Source of the DNA: Paenibacillus lactis
GTDB lineage: Bacteria; Bacillota; Bacilli; Paenibacillales; Paenibacillaceae
Direction of reading: 5' to 3'
Assembly (NCBI RefSeq): GCF_017873605.1
Contig: NZ_JAGGKI010000011.1
Coordinates: 124,001-188,000 of the forward strand
Length of the DNA stretch: 64,000 nucleotides
Below, one piece after another: positions 34,968-43,011 of this stretch (position 1 is its first letter; each line of letters opens with the position of its first letter). Made by a program: the position numbers and the translations under genes. The notes below the pieces were generated by a model. That model was not told the DNA's origin. It saw nothing but the letters and a program-made list of their open reading frames with translations, and did no database searches.

Positions 34968-36182
34968 TCAAGCCGCTTTCGTATATGGACGATCCGGATT
35001 CTCCGAATCCTTTCTTGCCAGCTTCAAGCTCAATCCCGTAAGCGCGACCGCCGCGAATACCATCAACGCTCCAATCCAAGCCGTGTGAATCAAGCCCATC
35101 GATTTCGTAATCAAGCCGCCCAAAAAGGAGCCGATGGCGATGCCTGCATTGAATGCCGCAATGTTCAGTGCCGAGGCCATATTCACAGCGCTTGGCGCAA
35201 ACCGCTCAGCCAGCTCAACAACATAAACCTGCAGCCCCGGAACATTCATGAAAGCCAGAAATCCCATGAGAATAATCGTAATGAATCCGGCAACTTTAAA
35301 CGGCGCGGTAAACGTAAGCGAGAACAGCACCACCGCTTGAACGCTGAACATATAGAGCAGTGCTTTGAGCGGACTGCGATTTGCTGCTTTCCCGCCGATG
35401 ATATTACCTAGCGCTATGGCAATCCCGTAAACGAGCAGAATGACGGCTACCGTATTTTCCTTGAAGCCTGTTATATCCTGAAGCAGTGGGGATAAATAAG
35501 TAAAGACAACAAAGGTGCCGCCGTAACCGAGCGCGGTAATCAGGAGCATCAGCAGCAAACGGCGATTGGTCAGCAGCTTAGCCTGATCGCGGAATGAGGT
35601 CCGCTCTCCTTTCGGCATGTCCGACGGGATCAGAATGCTGTTCGCGATGAAAGCAGCGACACCGACCAGAGCAATGGCGACAAAAGCCAGTCTCCAGCCC
35701 CACTGCTGACCGATAAACGTTCCGATCGGAACACCGGTCACCGTAGCGACGGTAAGTCCTGTAAACATAATGGAGATCGCGGAGGCTCTGCGGTTCTCTG
35801 GCACCACGCTGGCGGCGATGACCGAACCGATCGACATAAATACCCCATGGGAAAAGGCCGAAAGCACGCGAGCCGCAAGCAGAATGCCGATGGAAGCCGC
35901 GCCAGCCGCCAAGCTGTTTCCGATAATAAAAATGATCATGATCCATAGCAGCAGGGTCTTCCTGGACATCCTCGAGGTAAGCGACGTTAGGATGGGCGCA
36001 CCGAAGGTGACGCCCAAGGCGTACATCGATACGGTTAATCCGGCGGTCGTAACGGATATATTCATATCCTCCGAGATCAACGGCAGCAGCCCTACGCTGA
36101 TGAACTCCGTTGTTCCGATCGCAAAGGCACTGACGGCAAGCGCCAGCAGCGCAAAGAAACTTCTTTTTTTATCTATGATCAT
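34968..36182 (-). CDS. MFS exporter (DHA1 family)
   Basis: 404-aa transporter with 12 hydrophobic helices. It begins with the family-like segment AFAIGTTEFISVGLLPLISE. The loop 2-3 motif A is modified (TSLTSRMSRKTLLLW), and the antiporter motif C is seen in FTGLTVATVTGVPIGTFIGQ. Members of this branch (YdhP/AraJ-like) export drugs, nucleosides or sugars. The ATG at 36182 follows AGGGGGAA at about 10 bases; an upstream in-frame start at 36260 would overlap the intergenic promoter. The HxlR gene is divergent. Confidence 0.88.
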   Translation of the reverse strand: MIIDKKRSFFALLALAVSAFAIGTTEFISVGLLPLISEDMNISVTTAGLTVSMYALGVTFGAPILTSLTSRMSRKTLLLWIMIIFIIGNSLAAGAASIGILLAARVLSAFSHGVFMSIGSVIAASVVPENRRASAISIMFTGLTVATVTGVPIGTFIGQQWGWRLAFVAIALVGVAAFIANSILIPSDMPKGERTSFRDQAKLLTNRRLLLMLLITALGYGGTFVVFTYLSPLLQDITGFKENTVAVILLVYGIAIALGNIIGGKAANRSPLKALLYMFSVQAVVLFSLTFTAPFKVAGFITIILMGFLAFMNVPGLQVYVVELAERFAPSAVNMASALNIAAFNAGIAIGSFLGGLITKSMGLIHTAWIGALMVFAAVALTGLSLKLARKDSENPDRPYTKAA

Positions 36183-36314
36183 GGTGTTGAAATTCCCCCT
36201 ATCCAATTCGCTTGCTTGTATATTGTAAAAAAATTGAGTATGGTGTAATCCAGCTGGCAAATGCTATTATGATCCATATCGAATTTTATGTGAAGAACGT
36301 ACTTTTTTGTAATG

Positions 36315-36353
36315 TAGGCACTTCGCAGTACCCTAGTTACTTTTCAGTGCCTA
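36315..36353. promoter_or_regulatory. Candidate HxlR operator
   Basis: Perfect 8-bp arms TAGGCACT / AGTGCCTA flank CCTAGTTACTTTTC in the 190-bp region between the MFS and HxlR genes. The inner GTTACTTT recalls HxlR-family boxes (YodB/HypR type). It lies about 20 bases before the HxlR start, suited to autoregulation. Confidence 0.45.
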
Positions 36354-36371
36354 TCCAATAGGAGGATGAAT

Positions 36372-36782
36372 ATGCAAGCGAAGAAATACAATATTGCCGT
36401 CGAAGCGACATTGGAAGTGATCGGAGGCAAGTGGAAATGCGTAATCCTTTGCCACCTGACCCATGGCCGTAAACGAACCAGCGAGCTGAAGCGCCTCATG
36501 CCGAATATCACGCAAAAAATGCTGACACAGCAGCTGCGGGAGCTGGAGGACGATGGCGTAATCAATCGCATTATTCATAATCAAGTCCCGCCCAAAGTGG
36601 AGTATGAGCTGAGTGATTACGGCAAGAGCTTGACCGGCATTCTGGATATGCTCTGCGCGTGGGGAGAGAAGCATATAACGAAGGTATACGGGGATAAGTT
36701 CAGCGTGCTTGAGGACAGCATTCTGAACGATAAACTGAAAGCCGTGGACGAGCCTGCCACATCGGATGCACGTACGACCTGA
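36372..36782 (+). CDS. HxlR-family transcriptional regulator
   Basis: 136-aa winged-helix regulator. The family hallmarks are EATLEVIGGKWKCVILCHLT, the recognition helix ELKRLMPNITQKMLTQQLRE and the wing LEDDGVINRII followed by KVEYELSDYGKSL. Cys residues in KWKCVILC could act as a redox or electrophile sensor, as in some relatives, but the known sensor Cys near the N-terminus of YodB is absent. The second of two ATGs is chosen because GGAGG is 6 bases before it. It probably controls the divergent MFS-AKR-SDR genes. Confidence 0.9.
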   Translation: MQAKKYNIAVEATLEVIGGKWKCVILCHLTHGRKRTSELKRLMPNITQKMLTQQLRELEDDGVINRIIHNQVPPKVEYELSDYGKSLTGILDMLCAWGEKHITKVYGDKFSVLEDSILNDKLKAVDEPATSDARTT

Positions 36783-36903
36783 ATCTATTTGGGTAATCGC
36801 TGAAATCACTATAATCATCCCTTACAAAATATGGTATCATTTAAAATAACATGAAGCATACGAAGAGCCCATGGAATATTACATGAGGAGAAGAATAATT
36901 ATA

Positions 36904-37263
36904 GTGAGAAAAATACATTCAGCTATTGCCCTATTGCTTCTTAGCAGTTTTATGGCTGGTTGCAATCAAGCCAAGATGGAGACCGGTGATTTTATTTTTG
37001 ATAAGCAAATCAACCAAGATAAAACTCCCATGATCGTGGTGGTTCAGAATATCTCAAGGAATGATGCCTCCAACCATTCGTTATCAGACTATTTAAATAA
37101 TGATGACCCAAATGATGTGATTTACTATCATATAACAGATGCCGATTTATACGAAGATTTAGAAATTGGTGAGAGAGTTACCGTCACAGCCCCCCATATT
37201 TTACTTAGCAGCCCACTGCAAGCAATGGCGATTGAAGTCGTAAGACATGACCTAGCAGAGTGA
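36904..37263 (+). CDS. Lipoprotein (DUF3221-like)
   Basis: Small exported lipoprotein of about 119 aa. The signal peptide (VRKIHSAIALLLLSSFMAGC) ends in a lipobox with the lipidated Cys. The mature part is a short beta-rich domain (DKTPMIVVVQNISRNDA, DVIYYHITDADLYEDLEIG, ERVTVTA), similar in pattern to DUF3221 proteins. The GTG at 36904 gives a normal-length signal peptide and has GAGGAG 13 bases upstream; ATGs at 36871 and 36883 would add a charged extension. Function unknown. Confidence 0.65.
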   Translation: MRKIHSAIALLLLSSFMAGCNQAKMETGDFIFDKQINQDKTPMIVVVQNISRNDASNHSLSDYLNNDDPNDVIYYHITDADLYEDLEIGERVTVTAPHILLSSPLQAMAIEVVRHDLAE

Positions 37264-37421
37264 CAGTCCCATTATATTTAGGTCTTTGAAAAAGATTTGT
37301 CCCCATTAGATTTCGGCCTGACCGAATCGGATACACCTTAACTTATCAAAGAGATAAAACCTAATAGAGTGCGGGATATGGTTCCAACATGGGTATCCAA
37401 GGACAGATCCTTTCGACCATC

Positions 37422-37485
37422 TAAAATAAAACAAAACCTCTCTATGATAATGATGGGTGGATTCACCACATATCAAAGAGAGGTT
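37422..37485 (-). terminator. Terminator after the chitinase gene
   Basis: Long stem AACCTCTCTTTGATA / TATCATAGAGAGGTT on the minus strand with a loop of about 20 bases, followed by TTGTTTTATTTTAG. It is 50 bases past the chitinase stop. The rest of 37264-37421 shows no gene. Confidence 0.65.
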
Positions 37486-37534
37486 TCTCTATTTTATGAT
37501 AACTATCTACTAAAGTTACACGATATCATGAACA

Positions 37535-39001
37535 TTAAGGCAGTGTGTCTAAGAATGGTCTCACCGTTTTAGCAAGAGCGTAATTCGTAGTCGCATCCCA
37601 GTTAATGGACCACGTCATTGCTCCCCGTACATCAGGGTATTTAGCCACAGGCTTATAACTTCCACAGTTGTTTCCAGTTGCTAGACAATTCAGGGCATTA
37701 TTCACGACCGTTGGAGAAACATATCCGCCTCCGGCTGCTGAAGAGGCAGCAGGTACTCCAAGTCCCAATTGGGAAGGTGATACCCACTGCAGCGTTAAGT
37801 CCGACAGCGCCGTAAGGAAATCAACCGTGCCCTGGGAGTAGCATTTACCGTCACGACCTAACATGCATCCAGAGTTATAGTACTGGACGTTCATTACGGT
37901 TGTGATATCCTTCAGATTGTTATAAAGCTGCATATAGGAGGTGTTTGGACTCTGCATGTCTATCGTTTGAGGAGCCATTGTCAGAATAAAATCATTTCCT
38001 GCTTTTTGCTTCAGTTGGCGAATCGCGGTGGTTAAGTTAGGCACATTCATGCCATGCTCCAGGTCAATGTCTATCCCATCAAGTCCAAATTGCGTGATGA
38101 TCCCGTACATGCTGTTCACAAAGTTCGTTATATTCGGCGAGGCAGTATTCAAATCAATGTTCCCTAATTCCCCTCCAATGGATATGATGACCTTCTTGCC
38201 TTGAGCTCGTTTAGTTTGAATATCCGCGATCAGCTCGGCATTGGTATACCCGCCCAGAGCTGCGGATAGCGCAGAATCTACATTGAAAACGACACCGCCA
38301 GGGTTAACAGGGTCCATCTCAGCAAACGCTAACACAATGATGTCATATTGATCCGGTATATCTCTCACCTTCAATTTGCTGGCACCATTGACAAAATTCT
38401 GCCAGTACCCTGTCAATATATGCTTGGTCGGCTGGGGACCTCCGCCTGTCTCTTCTGCCGTTGTTGCAGTCACACTCGCACTGGCAGGTGAAAGATTCCC
38501 GGCAGCATCCTTAGCTATGACCTTAAATGAATAGGTCGTGTTCGGTGAAAGACCCGCTATGGTCGCGCTCGTACCGGTAACCGAAGCCGCAAGGGCTGTG
38601 CCCTGGTAGACATCATATCCTGTCACGCCAACATTGTCCGTAGAGGCTTGCCAGGATAAAGTAACGCTTGAAGAGGTGACTGAACTTACAGTTACATTCG
38701 CAGGTGCTGTCGGAGCTGCAGTATCATTACCTCCGCCACCTTGAACATGCTGCCATAATGCAGGAACATTGGGCGGTTCCCATCCGGGTAGTGAAGTATG
38801 AGATTGAATAGCTTTATACGATTTCCCATCGTACGTCACGTTGTCGTTTACGGCATAAGACACATAGGCTGCCCAGGAACCCCGATCTGCTGCAGAAACC
38901 TCAAGGGGGAAAAAGCTCATGATCATAGACACGACGACCATTAAAGGCAATAGCATCACTCTCGATTTGTCCGGAATTCTGCATAAACCCGCTCTCATCA
39001 T
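37535..39001 (-). CDS. Secreted GH18 chitinase with CBM5/12 and FN3 modules
   Basis: 488-aa exported chitinase. Order of parts: signal peptide (about 1-37, ending FFPLEVSA), chitin-binding CBM5/12 (about 40-86, WAAYVSYAVNDNVTYDGKSY and GWEPPNVPALWQHV), one fibronectin type III module (about 96-182, TAPANVTVSSVTSSSVTLSW), and a GH18 barrel (about 192-488). The catalytic DxxDxDxE is seen as FGLDGIDIDLEHG; VIISIGG and the Met-x-Tyr region VMNVQYYN are intact, and the conserved Trp is in GAMTWSINWD. GGAGGG precedes the two adjacent ATGs. It is monocistronic. It degrades chitin outside the cell. Confidence 0.94.
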   Translation of the reverse strand: MMRAGLCRIPDKSRVMLLPLMVVVSMIMSFFPLEVSAADRGSWAAYVSYAVNDNVTYDGKSYKAIQSHTSLPGWEPPNVPALWQHVQGGGGNDTAAPTAPANVTVSSVTSSSVTLSWQASTDNVGVTGYDVYQGTALAASVTGTSATIAGLSPNTTYSFKVIAKDAAGNLSPASASVTATTAEETGGGPQPTKHILTGYWQNFVNGASKLKVRDIPDQYDIIVLAFAEMDPVNPGGVVFNVDSALSAALGGYTNAELIADIQTKRAQGKKVIISIGGELGNIDLNTASPNITNFVNSMYGIITQFGLDGIDIDLEHGMNVPNLTTAIRQLKQKAGNDFILTMAPQTIDMQSPNTSYMQLYNNLKDITTVMNVQYYNSGCMLGRDGKCYSQGTVDFLTALSDLTLQWVSPSQLGLGVPAASSAAGGGYVSPTVVNNALNCLATGNNCGSYKPVAKYPDVRGAMTWSINWDATTNYALAKTVRPFLDTLP

Positions 39002-39404
39002 TAATCCCTCCTCAATAATGGATCGTTAAGCTTTACAGACTGCCTTGCATAAAACAGCATCACCTCCTTTGCAAAGATACGAAAATCTCATGAAATATTC
39101 TACATCCAAACAAACCTTTTAATTGCTGTTTATTGTTTTATTTACATATATAGGAAGTAGATTCTATATTCAAAATTTACTTTATATGTTAATTATTATC
39201 AATAGCTCTGGAGGATCAATTTCATGGTGTAAGATGATCTCTAACGTTTTAAGCTCCCTATCATCATGAATCGATGTCTCTATGAAAACAAAAACATGGC
39301 AGACGCTGTTATACAGGGCCTGCCACATTGCGGCTGAAGCTTTATAGCACATAGGTCATGGCTAATTCGATGCGAATCTGCTCTTGCCACTCGTGAACGA
39401 TCGA
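39002..39404. other. Intergenic region between the chitinase and siderophore genes
   Basis: 403 bases without a gene. The chitinase promoter should lie in the AT-rich part at 39060-39210, but no single clear -35/-10 pair was chosen. A terminator for the siderophore operon is at 39282-39325. Confidence 0.5.
39282..39325 (-). terminator. Terminator of the siderophore uptake operon
   Basis: Minus-strand imperfect stem TGGCAGGC / GTCTGCCA with a loop of about 13 bases, followed by TTTTTGTTTTCAT. It lies 80 bases past the binding-protein stop. Confidence 0.65.
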
Positions 39405-40400
39405 TTATTTCGCGTTCTCCTTCTCTTTTTGGCTGACGATCATATTCGTCACTTCCTCGGCCTGGGCCAATACGGCAATCGGATCATACGGCCAGAATCG
39501 TTTGGCATCCAGGTAAAACACGCGCCCCTGACTTACGGCTTCGATCGAAGTCCATACCCTATTGCTCTTATCCATCTCGGCACCATTGGACTCGTCAAAA
39601 AAGATATAATCTCCTGCATAATCTTTCAGAACCTCCATGGACACTTCTTTGTAGGTCTCACCAGTGGCAATCAGTTCTTGTTGGATTCGTTCCGGAGGGG
39701 TAAGCTTGAGCTCCTTGTAAATCGCCAATCCTCCGCGATAAATGCCGTCGCCATAAAGGTAGAAGGTCTTGCCGAAAGCGCCGAAGATCGAAAAGGTTTC
39801 TCCTTCCTCCACCACGCCGTCCACCTTCGCGCGCAGCGCTTCTATTTTCTCGTCAAACTCAGCCAGCCATTCCTTCGCCTCTTCTTCCTTGCCAAGGATT
39901 GCACCCAGCCCCTCCACTTCTTCGTGCACGCTTCGATAGGTTTCATAAGGAAGAATGATTGTGGGCGCAATTTTGGACAGCTTCTCGAACACCTCCGGAT
40001 CGGAATTGGCGCTGATGATCAGGTCGGGGTTCAGTTCCAGGATTTTTTCCGTTGCGTTTTCGCCGGTACTCTCGATACCATCGATCATGTCTTGGATATG
40101 GACATTCTCCAGATCCTTCGCTGTCGCGCCTACCGGCTTCTCTCCGAGCAGCAGCAGGGTTGGCAGATAGGCATCGACAACAATTCGCTTCGGTTCTGCC
40201 GGATATTTGATTTCCCCGTGTATGGTATCCACCTTTCTAGTCGCAGGCTGCGCCGAGACTTCGGTCTGGGGCTTATCCGCGCTTGCGGCTGTTTCCCCCG
40301 TAGTACCCGCGTTGCCGGTCGGATTTCCCTTCCCGCCGCATCCGGAAATCAAACATATGATGAGCATTGTGAGTATGACCCGATACTTCGATGTGAGCAT
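39405..40400 (-). CDS. Ferric-siderophore ABC transporter, substrate-binding lipoprotein
   Basis: 331-aa lipoprotein of the FecB/FhuD-like class that captures ferric siderophores outside the membrane. Signal peptide and lipobox: MLIICLISGC. The mature domain includes KRIVVDAYLPTLLLLGEKPV, LELNPDLIISANSDPEVFEK and a C-terminal SQGRVFYLDAKRFWPYDPIA. GGAGGAG precedes the ATG at 40400; the upstream extension of the frame to 40547 is not supported. It is the last gene of a three-gene operon, after two FecCD permeases. The operon resembles yfiY-yfiZ-yfhA of B. subtilis, and the ATPase must come from elsewhere. Confidence 0.92.
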   Translation of the reverse strand: MLTSKYRVILTMLIICLISGCGGKGNPTGNAGTTGETAASADKPQTEVSAQPATRKVDTIHGEIKYPAEPKRIVVDAYLPTLLLLGEKPVGATAKDLENVHIQDMIDGIESTGENATEKILELNPDLIISANSDPEVFEKLSKIAPTIILPYETYRSVHEEVEGLGAILGKEEEAKEWLAEFDEKIEALRAKVDGVVEEGETFSIFGAFGKTFYLYGDGIYRGGLAIYKELKLTPPERIQQELIATGETYKEVSMEVLKDYAGDYIFFDESNGAEMDKSNRVWTSIEAVSQGRVFYLDAKRFWPYDPIAVLAQAEEVTNMIVSQKEKENAK

Positions 40401-40555
40401 ATTTGTCTCCTCCTGATTTAGTAGTGTATGGCTGGGGCATGCACCGAATTGAGCTCGATGCAATCGGCTGTATATTCCATGCGATGCGATCAGATCCTCG
40501 TGGCAGGACCCTCTCCCTTCACAAGAACTCCTAAAGATCCCTTGCATCTGGGCTG

Positions 40556-41590
40556 CTAAGCTCTCGTCCTGGATAACAGGTACAGGAAATATGGCGCACC
40601 GATCACCGCAACCACGATCCCTGTCGGGATCTCAGACGGTTGAAGGATCGAGCGGCTCAGCGTGTCGGCTGTGATGACCAGCAATGCACCGATCATCGCT
40701 GTTACCGGCAGCAGCATTTGATGCTTCGCACCGACCAAGCGTCTGCCCAGGTGGGGTGCAATAAGCCCGACGAACCCAATCCCTCCGCTCACCGCGACGC
40801 AGGAGGCCGCCAAGCCGACCGCCGCTGCCAGCAGCTTCAATTGCTCCCTCGTTACGGATGCACCCAGTCCGGTCGCCATCGATTCTCCAAGATTAAGAAC
40901 GTTCATCACCTGCGCTTTGTACATCACGAAGGGCAGAAGCACAAGGATCCATGGGAGCAAGGCCAGCACGAACTTCCAGCTCGACCCCCAGATACTGCCC
41001 GCAAGCCAGACGGCAACAAACTGGTATTTCTCCGGACTCAATCGCAGTGTAAGCACGATCATTGCCGCGCTTATGCCGGCTGCGACGGCAATTCCCGTCA
41101 ACAGAAGGCCTGTCGGCTTAAAGCCCTGGTTCTTCTTATAAGCAAGCACGCAGATCAAGGCCGCGGTCAAGCCGGCTCCAATCAAAGCTAAAACCGGCAG
41201 CAGATAAATCGGAGCCGCTGTCGTGTTCGGGAAAAATGAGATGAACAGCATGACCATCAACCCGGCTCCCGCATTGATCCCCAGGATACCCGGATCGGCA
41301 AGCGCGTTGCGGGATATTCCCTGCATCACGCAGCCGGATACCGCTAAACCCGCGCCAATAAGCAGTGAAATGACGATGCGAGGCAACCGGAAATCAAACA
41401 GCACCAAATTCTGCTTATCGGTTCCGCCGCCAAACAATGTCGTTACGACCTCGACGGGGGATAGCCGAATCACGCCGGTGTTCATGCTGATTAGAAACAC
41501 CAGGACAATCAATGCACCCAGAACAGACAAGGTGATGATGTTCCGTCTCCTGCTTTTTCGCGTTTGGATGGCATTTGTGACGGCTTCCAT
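40556..41590 (-). CDS. Ferric-siderophore ABC permease (FecCD family), second subunit
   Basis: 344-aa membrane protein with about ten helices. FecCD features are LPRIVISLLIGAGLAVSGCV, MQGISRNALADPGILGINAG, and the C-terminal GGIGFVGLIAPHLGRRLVGA with the coupling-helix Gly. It starts directly after the stop of the first permease gene, with AAAGGAGGGAG just upstream, so translation is coupled. It forms a heterodimer with that subunit. Confidence 0.94.
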   Translation of the reverse strand: MEAVTNAIQTRKSRRRNIITLSVLGALIVLVFLISMNTGVIRLSPVEVVTTLFGGGTDKQNLVLFDFRLPRIVISLLIGAGLAVSGCVMQGISRNALADPGILGINAGAGLMVMLFISFFPNTTAAPIYLLPVLALIGAGLTAALICVLAYKKNQGFKPTGLLLTGIAVAAGISAAMIVLTLRLSPEKYQFVAVWLAGSIWGSSWKFVLALLPWILVLLPFVMYKAQVMNVLNLGESMATGLGASVTREQLKLLAAAVGLAASCVAVSGGIGFVGLIAPHLGRRLVGAKHQMLLPVTAMIGALLVITADTLSRSILQPSEIPTGIVVAVIGAPYFLYLLSRTRA

Positions 41591-42646
41591 CTACAGCTCC
41601 CTCCTTTCTTTGCGTGCCAGATAGAGGAAGAAAGGGACCCCAATCAAGGCAATGACCGCGCCCACTGGCGTTTCATAAGGAGGGTTCACCATTCTGGCGG
41701 CGAGATCGGCAATGACGACCAGCAGGCTTCCCAGCACGGCCGAGCAGGGAATGATGAGCCGGTAATCCACGCCGACCAGCTTGCGCGTGACATGCGGAAT
41801 CAAGAGACCGACAAAGCCCACCGCGCCGACAACCGAGACGGCGGCCCCTGCCAGCACTAACACGATCGCCGTCCCGCCCAGCTTGACGAGCCCCGTTCGC
41901 TGACCCAGTCCACGTGCTACATCATCCCCAAGGCTAAGCATCGTAATTGAGCGCGATAAGGCAATCGCACCCAATATAGCAGCGGCTATCCAAGGCAGCA
42001 TGATCTTCAGATGATTCCACTGAATCCCTGCCGTACCGCCGGCATACCAAAACGCCATATCCTGCCCGACCCGAAAATACAATGCGATGCCTTCGCTAAG
42101 AGCACTTAAGAGCGCGCTAAGCGCAGCACCGGCCAGAACGAGCCGAACCGGTGTCAGCCCTCCTTTGGACATGGAACTGACTCCATACACGAGCATCGCA
42201 CCCAAGGCAGCCCCAACGAATGAGAGCAGAATCAGATACATATACGGCAGCCCCGGAAAAAACGCAAAGCAAATCGCGATCACGAACCCCGCCCCCGCAT
42301 TTAATCCAAGCAGGCCCGAATCGGCGAGCGGATTCCGGGTCATCCCTTGCATAATGGCTCCCGATACGGCGAAACAAGCGCCCACCATGGCCCCGCCGAG
42401 AACTCTCGGCATGCGCAGCTCCTGGATAATCTGATGCTCCGTCAAGCTGGGATCAAAGAAGAACACAGCTTCCCATACACTTCGCAGATCAATCTCGGCC
42501 GCTCCAAGCGATATGGATAACGCTATGCCAAGCATCAGTGCAGCCGCGCCTCCCGTGATAATCAGGGTCGCAGCCCATGGACGCCCTTTGACGTGGACAT
42601 GAATCTCAGCATCTGAAAGTCTTGGCTTGGACGTGTTTGATGACAT
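41591..42646 (-). CDS. Ferric-siderophore ABC permease (FecCD family), first subunit
   Basis: 351-aa polytopic permease. Family motifs are MPRVLGGAMVGACFAVSGAI, MQGMTRNPLADSGLLGLNAG and GAVGFVGLLIPHVTRKLVGV. A GAGGAGAG site stands before two adjacent ATGs; the second, at 42646, has the better spacing. A Fur box lies immediately upstream. The open frame runs back to 42781 through that Fur box, so the longer start can be excluded. First gene of the operon. Confidence 0.93.
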   Translation of the reverse strand: MSSNTSKPRLSDAEIHVHVKGRPWAATLIITGGAAALMLGIALSISLGAAEIDLRSVWEAVFFFDPSLTEHQIIQELRMPRVLGGAMVGACFAVSGAIMQGMTRNPLADSGLLGLNAGAGFVIAICFAFFPGLPYMYLILLSFVGAALGAMLVYGVSSMSKGGLTPVRLVLAGAALSALLSALSEGIALYFRVGQDMAFWYAGGTAGIQWNHLKIMLPWIAAAILGAIALSRSITMLSLGDDVARGLGQRTGLVKLGGTAIVLVLAGAAVSVVGAVGFVGLLIPHVTRKLVGVDYRLIIPCSAVLGSLLVVIADLAARMVNPPYETPVGAVIALIGVPFFLYLARKERREL

Positions 42647-42671
42647 CATTCTCTCCTCGATCCTGTGATAT

Positions 42672-42700
42672 TGATTCTCATTATCATTTACAATGATAAA
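42672..42700 (-). promoter_or_regulatory. Fur box of the siderophore operon
   Basis: TGATTCTCATTATCA (42672-42686) matches the 7-1-7 Bacillus Fur consensus at 13 of 15 places. A perfect palindrome TTATCATTTACAATGATAA overlaps it (42681-42699), giving two overlapping Fur sites 23-50 bases before the permease start. Iron repression follows. Confidence 0.87.
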
Positions 42701-42880
42701 ATATGGCATATTCTTCGTCCATGGACATGTTGAATTTCTCCTCCTGAAAAAAATCCATGCCCCAATCCATCGATGCTCCAAACCATGCTGAGTAATCTCA
42801 AGTATCGTATACCTGCTTCATAGCGGGTTGTCCTATTGACACGCAAACCTCTGTTCCATTACAATGAATGCAAATTGAAT

Positions 42881-42965
42881 GAGGCGATGGAGTTCGCCAT
42901 AACCGCTTTTCGAGGCTAATGACTCCTACCAGAGGTCGCTTTCCTGGTAGGAGTCTGTTTTGTGT
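42881..42965 (+). promoter_or_regulatory. Fluoride riboswitch (crcB motif) with terminator platform
   Basis: The aptamer GGCGATGGAGTTCGCC, then ATAACCGC, TTTTCGAGGC and TAATGACTCCTACC closely matches the crcB-motif consensus as I know it: hairpin with a GAUGG...GUUCGCC pseudoknot partner and the final CUCCUAC. The last helix strand also forms a terminator (GACTCCTACC / GGTAGGAGTC, then TGTTTTGTG). Fluoride binding should favour antitermination and read-through into the CLC-F gene 50 bases downstream. Confidence 0.92.
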
Positions 42966-43011
42966 ATCCAGGGGTTAGCGGCGAATAAACAGAAACGGGT
43001 GAACGGATTTG

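Noticed and set aside
37369..37572. 67-codon plus-strand frame
   Set aside because: Covers the chitinase terminator and the end of the chitinase gene; no ribosome site.
39384..40421. 345-codon plus-strand open frame
   Set aside because: Antisense to the siderophore-binding protein; no recognisable domain and no upstream ribosome site.
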